Below are positions 6,917 through 9,563 of a stretch of DNA of 9,563 nt, one piece after another. This DNA comes from an uncultured Acidobacteriota bacterium. GTDB taxonomy: Bacteria; Acidobacteriota; Terriglobia; Bryobacterales; Bryobacteraceae. Location of the stretch: contig CALFYN010000686.1 of the NCBI GenBank assembly GCA_937952345.1, positions 1-9,563 of the forward strand, given 5' to 3'. The translations under genes were made by a program, and so were the position numbers. The notes beneath the pieces are model-generated. The model ran no database searches and was not told where the DNA came from. It was given only the letters and a program-made list of their open reading frames with translations. Numbering within the stretch: the first letter of the stretch is position 1; each line of letters starts with the position of its first letter.

Positions 6917-7237
6917 ATGCTGGGTCTGGTGTCCCGAAAGCTCGAAATCCCATGTCCCCATTGCGGGTCTCGCGATGTCTTCTACAGTTGTGAGCCGAAG
7001 TGCTGCTTCAATCATGTCTGTGCCGACTGCAAGGGCACCTTTGAGCCGTTGACTCATGCCACCGGAGCACGCCGCAAGATTGCAGCTCCCGAGGAACTGC
7101 CCGATCCGTCCGAGCCCGCTGTGGCGTGCGCGAAATGCGAATCGGTGGCGGTCTACGTCGATGACGACGAGTCCCTCGTCTGCGCGGATTGTGGCGCAGT
7201 GCTCGAGTTGGAACTGACGGAACTCGCGCCGGGGTAA
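6917..7237 (+). CDS. Small double zinc-ribbon protein
   Basis: The 106-residue cytoplasmic product carries two four-cysteine zinc ribbons. The first uses C13/C16 (CPHCG) and C35/C38 (CADC), with extra cysteines C25, C29 and C30 between them. The second uses C71/C74 (CAKC) and C89/C92 (CADCG), separated by an acidic VDDDESL stretch as in TFIIB-type ribbons. A Pro/Glu-rich linker (about 55-69) joins them. Such proteins usually bind nucleic acid or act as adaptors, but no specific function can be read here. The ATG at 6917 has no Shine-Dalgarno sequence; a GTG at 6929 (codon 5) is an alternative and would still keep both ribbons. It is transcribed away from the DUF4920-phosphatase operon. Confidence 0.8.
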   Translation: MLGLVSRKLEIPCPHCGSRDVFYSCEPKCCFNHVCADCKGTFEPLTHATGARRKIAAPEELPDPSEPAVACAKCESVAVYVDDDESLVCADCGAVLELELTELAPG

Positions 7238-7343
7238 GCAAAGCTGCGGATCGGTTCATGGCGGCTGCACTACAAATTCCACGAAGGTATACTTCCATGG
7301 AACCCTTCTAATTGCAGATTCCGACCAATAGAAAGACTGACCT
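7238..7343 (+). promoter_or_regulatory. Intergenic region before the patatin gene, possible -10 box
   Basis: These 106 bases hold TATACT at 7288-7293 (five of six matching TATAAT), about 50 bases before the patatin ATG. No good -35 hexamer is found 16-18 bases upstream. No strong terminator-like hairpin was seen after the zinc-ribbon stop. The patatin gene may therefore have its own weak promoter or be read through. Confidence 0.25.
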
Positions 7344-9329
7344 ATGAACTCCCTGGATAAACCGAAGCCGAAAGTATCCGTACTGGCACTTTCGGGTGGC
7401 GGATTTCGCGCGGCACTTTTCCATTTGGGGGTTGTGGATTACCTCAGGAGCGCGAATCTCTTGAGTGGCTTGGAGCACATCGTTGCGGTTTCCGGTGGAA
7501 GTGTATTAGCGGCACATCTGGTGCTGAACTGGGAAAGGTATACCACAACGACGGAGGCATACTGGGAGGCGCGTAGTGAATTGATACGGTTCGTGCGATT
7601 GGATGTGCGCGGGCGTCTGATTCGCAGATTCCTGGTGTACGGACCTTTCGTTCGCATTGCCCGCCCTTTTCTCTTCTGGCGGTCCCGATGGCAACCGATC
7701 CTCACCCAATCTCTGGCCCGATACTACGATACGCAGTTGTACAAAGGGGCAACTCTTCATGAAATGCCCTCAAAGCCTCGGATTCATGTGCTCTCAACGA
7801 ATCTCAACAAGGGATCGCTCACCGCCTTCAGCCAGGACGAAATACGCCATTATCCAGCCGACCAAAACAGTTCATCGGTTGGTGTGCCGGCTGGTCTTGC
7901 CACAGTTGCCTACGCTGTGACGGCATCTTCCGCCTATCCCGCGATGTTTCCTCCCCTGAGCCTGGACCATAGCGATGTGGGAGCTGAAGAGCCGCTCTTT
8001 CCACTGCAGTTCTTCACTGATGCCGGGGTAATGGATAATCTTGGCATCCAAGCCCTGAGTTTGAACAGCGGGGAGGAAGGAGGCCTCATCCTGCTGAGCG
8101 ATGCTGGCCAATCCTACCTCGCTCCTGAAGAAGCAGGGTTCGGAATCTTGAGAACAGCCCTTCGTGCCGCGGATTTGATGATGTATCGCATTCGGGGATT
8201 GGCCATGCGGCGAGTCCAGGAAATGGAGCATTCCTCTCGGATCGTAGCCGTTTGCATTTCCGACTGTGAAGCGTTACCAGGCGCGGCTCCAGTGGTTGTC
8301 CAGCAGCCGCTTCAGAGCATTCGAACCGATTTGGACGCATTCAGCCGCATGGAAATCGAGGAGTTGACTCGGCACGGATACTTCCGAGCTGAACGGGAGT
8401 TGGGCTTTGCTGGTTCTGCCCGGCCCGAGTTCGCCGGAAGCAGTCGGGTTGCGTCCGCCACAGCCAAACGCTTGCAAGCAGGATCGCGCCGAAAATGGCG
8501 AGTCGTTAACTTGTGGGACTGGTTCAGCCTCGTACAGCTTGCACTTCTTCTCGCGATTTCGGGTGCGTTCATCTTTCTTTCGCCCTGGGCGGCAAAGCAG
8601 GTGAAATCGGCGGAGTCCTTTCTTGTTGCCGCCAGGAACTGGGATCTCATCAGTATGAAGGCTCCTTCGTGGGCTCGGTTCTCCGTGCCCGAGGCCATCC
8701 CAGTCGAAGAACACACGCCAATGGATCTCTCCAGTTTTAGGGTTCATCAAGAAGACAGGACTTGGGACCTTCGCCAGCTTAGATGGGACAAAGCAAGTGG
8801 CAAAGTTGTCGGCCAATCGCTCATGATGCGGTCGACGACGTTGGTGCGTTCCAATGTCAATGCAGTGGAATATGGGTTCACCTCAGAAACCTCAGGTTCG
8901 AGATTCGAAGCATGGTGTGAAGAAAACGCATTCCCCCTCAAAATATTCAGACGAAAAGAGATGGTTTTCAACGGGACAAGAAGAGTGCTCCCTTTTCAAG
9001 TCCGGGTTGACGTTTCAGGAAAGCCTGTGGGCGAGCCTTTTGTGTTGACTGTCCACACGTTGACTCAAGACGCATTCTTGTCACGGCAAAACTGGTGGAT
9101 CGGAATGAACGTGGGTAACAGCAACGTCAACGAAATATCGATGCGCGTATTGTTTCCGGAAACGCTGAGATACCGCAACCCCGATTTCACGAGTTATCCT
9201 TACCGTACACCACAGGCCGCAAAGAGCGACGAGGGGGTAACCCTCCACCATCGGCAACATCCAGAACTGCTCTGGCGTATCAAGAATCCTAAACCCGACT
9301 ACGTCTATCGCGTGCAGTGGGACTGGTAG
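7344..9329 (+). CDS. Patatin-like phospholipase with one membrane segment and a novel C-terminal domain
   Basis: Predicted serine lipid acyl hydrolase, 661 residues. The patatin domain spans about 11-350: oxyanion loop LSGGGFRAALFHLGVV (16-31), nucleophile S50 in AVSGGS (48-53), and the dyad aspartate D226 in FFTDAGVMDNLG (223-234). Two departures from consensus are visible: Ala48 in place of the first Gly of GxSxG, and DAG where DGG/DGA is usual. Both are conservative and the enzyme looks active. A basic stretch (KRLQAGSRRKWR, 375-386) precedes a single membrane helix at about 395-415, so the patatin domain should be cytoplasmic and the rest (416-661) outside the inner membrane. That tail is beta-strand-rich, Trp-rich, ends in VYRVQWDW, and I recognise no family. 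The ATG at 7344 lacks a strong ribosome binding site. G+C falls in the 3' half. No known defence sensor gene (for example a cGAS-like nucleotidyltransferase) is adjacent in the window. Confidence 0.88.
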   Translation: MNSLDKPKPKVSVLALSGGGFRAALFHLGVVDYLRSANLLSGLEHIVAVSGGSVLAAHLVLNWERYTTTTEAYWEARSELIRFVRLDVRGRLIRRFLVYGPFVRIARPFLFWRSRWQPILTQSLARYYDTQLYKGATLHEMPSKPRIHVLSTNLNKGSLTAFSQDEIRHYPADQNSSSVGVPAGLATVAYAVTASSAYPAMFPPLSLDHSDVGAEEPLFPLQFFTDAGVMDNLGIQALSLNSGEEGGLILLSDAGQSYLAPEEAGFGILRTALRAADLMMYRIRGLAMRRVQEMEHSSRIVAVCISDCEALPGAAPVVVQQPLQSIRTDLDAFSRMEIEELTRHGYFRAERELGFAGSARPEFAGSSRVASATAKRLQAGSRRKWRVVNLWDWFSLVQLALLLAISGAFIFLSPWAAKQVKSAESFLVAARNWDLISMKAPSWARFSVPEAIPVEEHTPMDLSSFRVHQEDRTWDLRQLRWDKASGKVVGQSLMMRSTTLVRSNVNAVEYGFTSETSGSRFEAWCEENAFPLKIFRRKEMVFNGTRRVLPFQVRVDVSGKPVGEPFVLTVHTLTQDAFLSRQNWWIGMNVGNSNVNEISMRVLFPETLRYRNPDFTSYPYRTPQAAKSDEGVTLHHRQHPELLWRIKNPKPDYVYRVQWDW

Positions 9330-9344
9330 GAACACACCGCCGGC

Positions 9345-9363
9345 TGCTTCTTCGAGAGAAGCA
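9345..9363 (+). terminator. Hairpin after the patatin gene, possible terminator
   Basis: TGCTTCT (9345-9351), a five-base loop TCGAG, and AGAAGCA (9357-9363) form a perfect seven-base-pair stem 15 bases after the patatin stop. There is no T-run directly after it (ATGTCACCTTTCTC follows), so it is not a standard intrinsic terminator. It could still mark the mRNA end or lie in the leader of the downstream gene. Confidence 0.35.
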
Positions 9364-9409
9364 ATGTCACCTTTCTCGCTCTGCAGCCTCCTTATCAGTA
9401 AGGAATGCC

Positions 9410-9563
9410 ATGAGCACAGAGCATTGGGAGTCCATTTGCCGGCGCTACCGGCAGCTCTATGTGGGAGCGATCTCCGACATCCTCGACAAAAACGGATACC
9501 GGAACCAGGCGCTTCCCTTCTACATCCGCTCCTTCACAAAGGAAAAATCCGTCGCGGGCGCCG
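9410..9563 (+). CDS. RraA / HMG-aldolase family protein, N-terminal part (cut by window edge)
   Basis: The first 51 codons are visible. YVGAISDILDKNGYRNQALP (17-36) followed by IRSF and KSVAGA is the start pattern of the RraA-like fold, which includes the RNase E inhibitor RraA and 4-hydroxy-4-methyl-2-oxoglutarate aldolases. In soil bacteria most members are likely class II aldolases or related enzymes of carbon metabolism rather than RNase E regulators; the active-site residues lie beyond the window, so the role cannot be decided. The ATG at 9410 is supported by AAGGA at 9400-9404, five bases upstream. An ATG at 9405 is in another frame. The 80-base gap after the patatin gene contains a hairpin, so co-transcription with it is uncertain. 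Confidence 0.85.
   Translation, partial: MSTEHWESICRRYRQLYVGAISDILDKNGYRNQALPFYIRSFTKEKSVAGA

Noticed and set aside
8274..8816. Minus-strand open frame of 180 codons inside the patatin gene
   Set aside because: Shadow of the continuous plus-strand frame that carries the membrane segment; no ribosome binding site or domain seen.
7344..9563. CBASS-like or other known defence operon around the patatin gene
   Set aside because: No nucleotidyltransferase, ubiquitin-like, NTPase or other hallmark partner is present in the window; flanking genes are a zinc-ribbon protein and an RraA-family gene.
1..9563. tRNA, rRNA, CRISPR array, insertion sequence or attachment-site repeats
   Set aside because: Read for cloverleaf patterns, regularly spaced repeats, transposase motifs and terminal inverted repeats on both strands; none stood out. 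Nearly all of the sequence is covered by coding frames.

Overview
The window looks like chromosomal DNA of a soil-type Acidobacteriota, most likely near Bryobacterales/Solibacter. This is inferred from protein style, not from a database match. The clues are an Oar-like TonB-dependent receptor with an N-terminal carboxypeptidase-regulatory domain, a secreted GH29 fucosidase, a PafA-type phosphatase, a DUF4920 protein and a moderately high G+C (about 60-65% in sampled lines). There are eight well-supported genes, two of them cut by nothing but the window edges plus six complete internally, and one further orphan gene without a recognised family. No rRNA, tRNA, CRISPR array, insertion sequence or long repeat was seen.

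Left part (1-2251, minus strand): a secreted alpha-L-fucosidase (635-2251) is followed 40 bases later by the start of a TonB-dependent receptor (1-594, cut by the left edge). The pair probably forms a transcription unit for handling fucose-containing glycans at the cell surface. Only 18 bases separate the fucosidase start codon from the divergent start codon of a small exported protein (2270-2845, plus strand). Those 18 bases carry a TATAAT-like sequence readable on both strands, so one or both mRNAs may be leaderless.

Middle part (2842-6890, minus strand): three closely spaced genes read leftwards: a DUF4920 OB-fold-like exported protein, a PafA-type alkaline phosphatase with the complete set of recognisable catalytic residues, and a 657-residue cytoplasmic protein of unknown function. 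Gaps are 16 and 31 bases, so they look like one operon. The last of them meets the plus-strand gene tail to tail with overlapping stop codons.

Right part (6917-9563, plus strand): a small double zinc-ribbon protein diverges from the DUF4920 operon. It is followed by a 661-residue patatin-like protein with an unusual layout (cytoplasmic patatin domain, one membrane segment, about 245-residue C-terminal domain of unknown type) and a distinctly lower G+C in its 3' half. The window ends in the first 51 codons of an RraA/HMG-aldolase-family gene. The best candidates for undescribed biology are the membrane-anchored patatin protein and the 657-residue orphan. Neither sits next to a recognisable defence partner gene inside the window.
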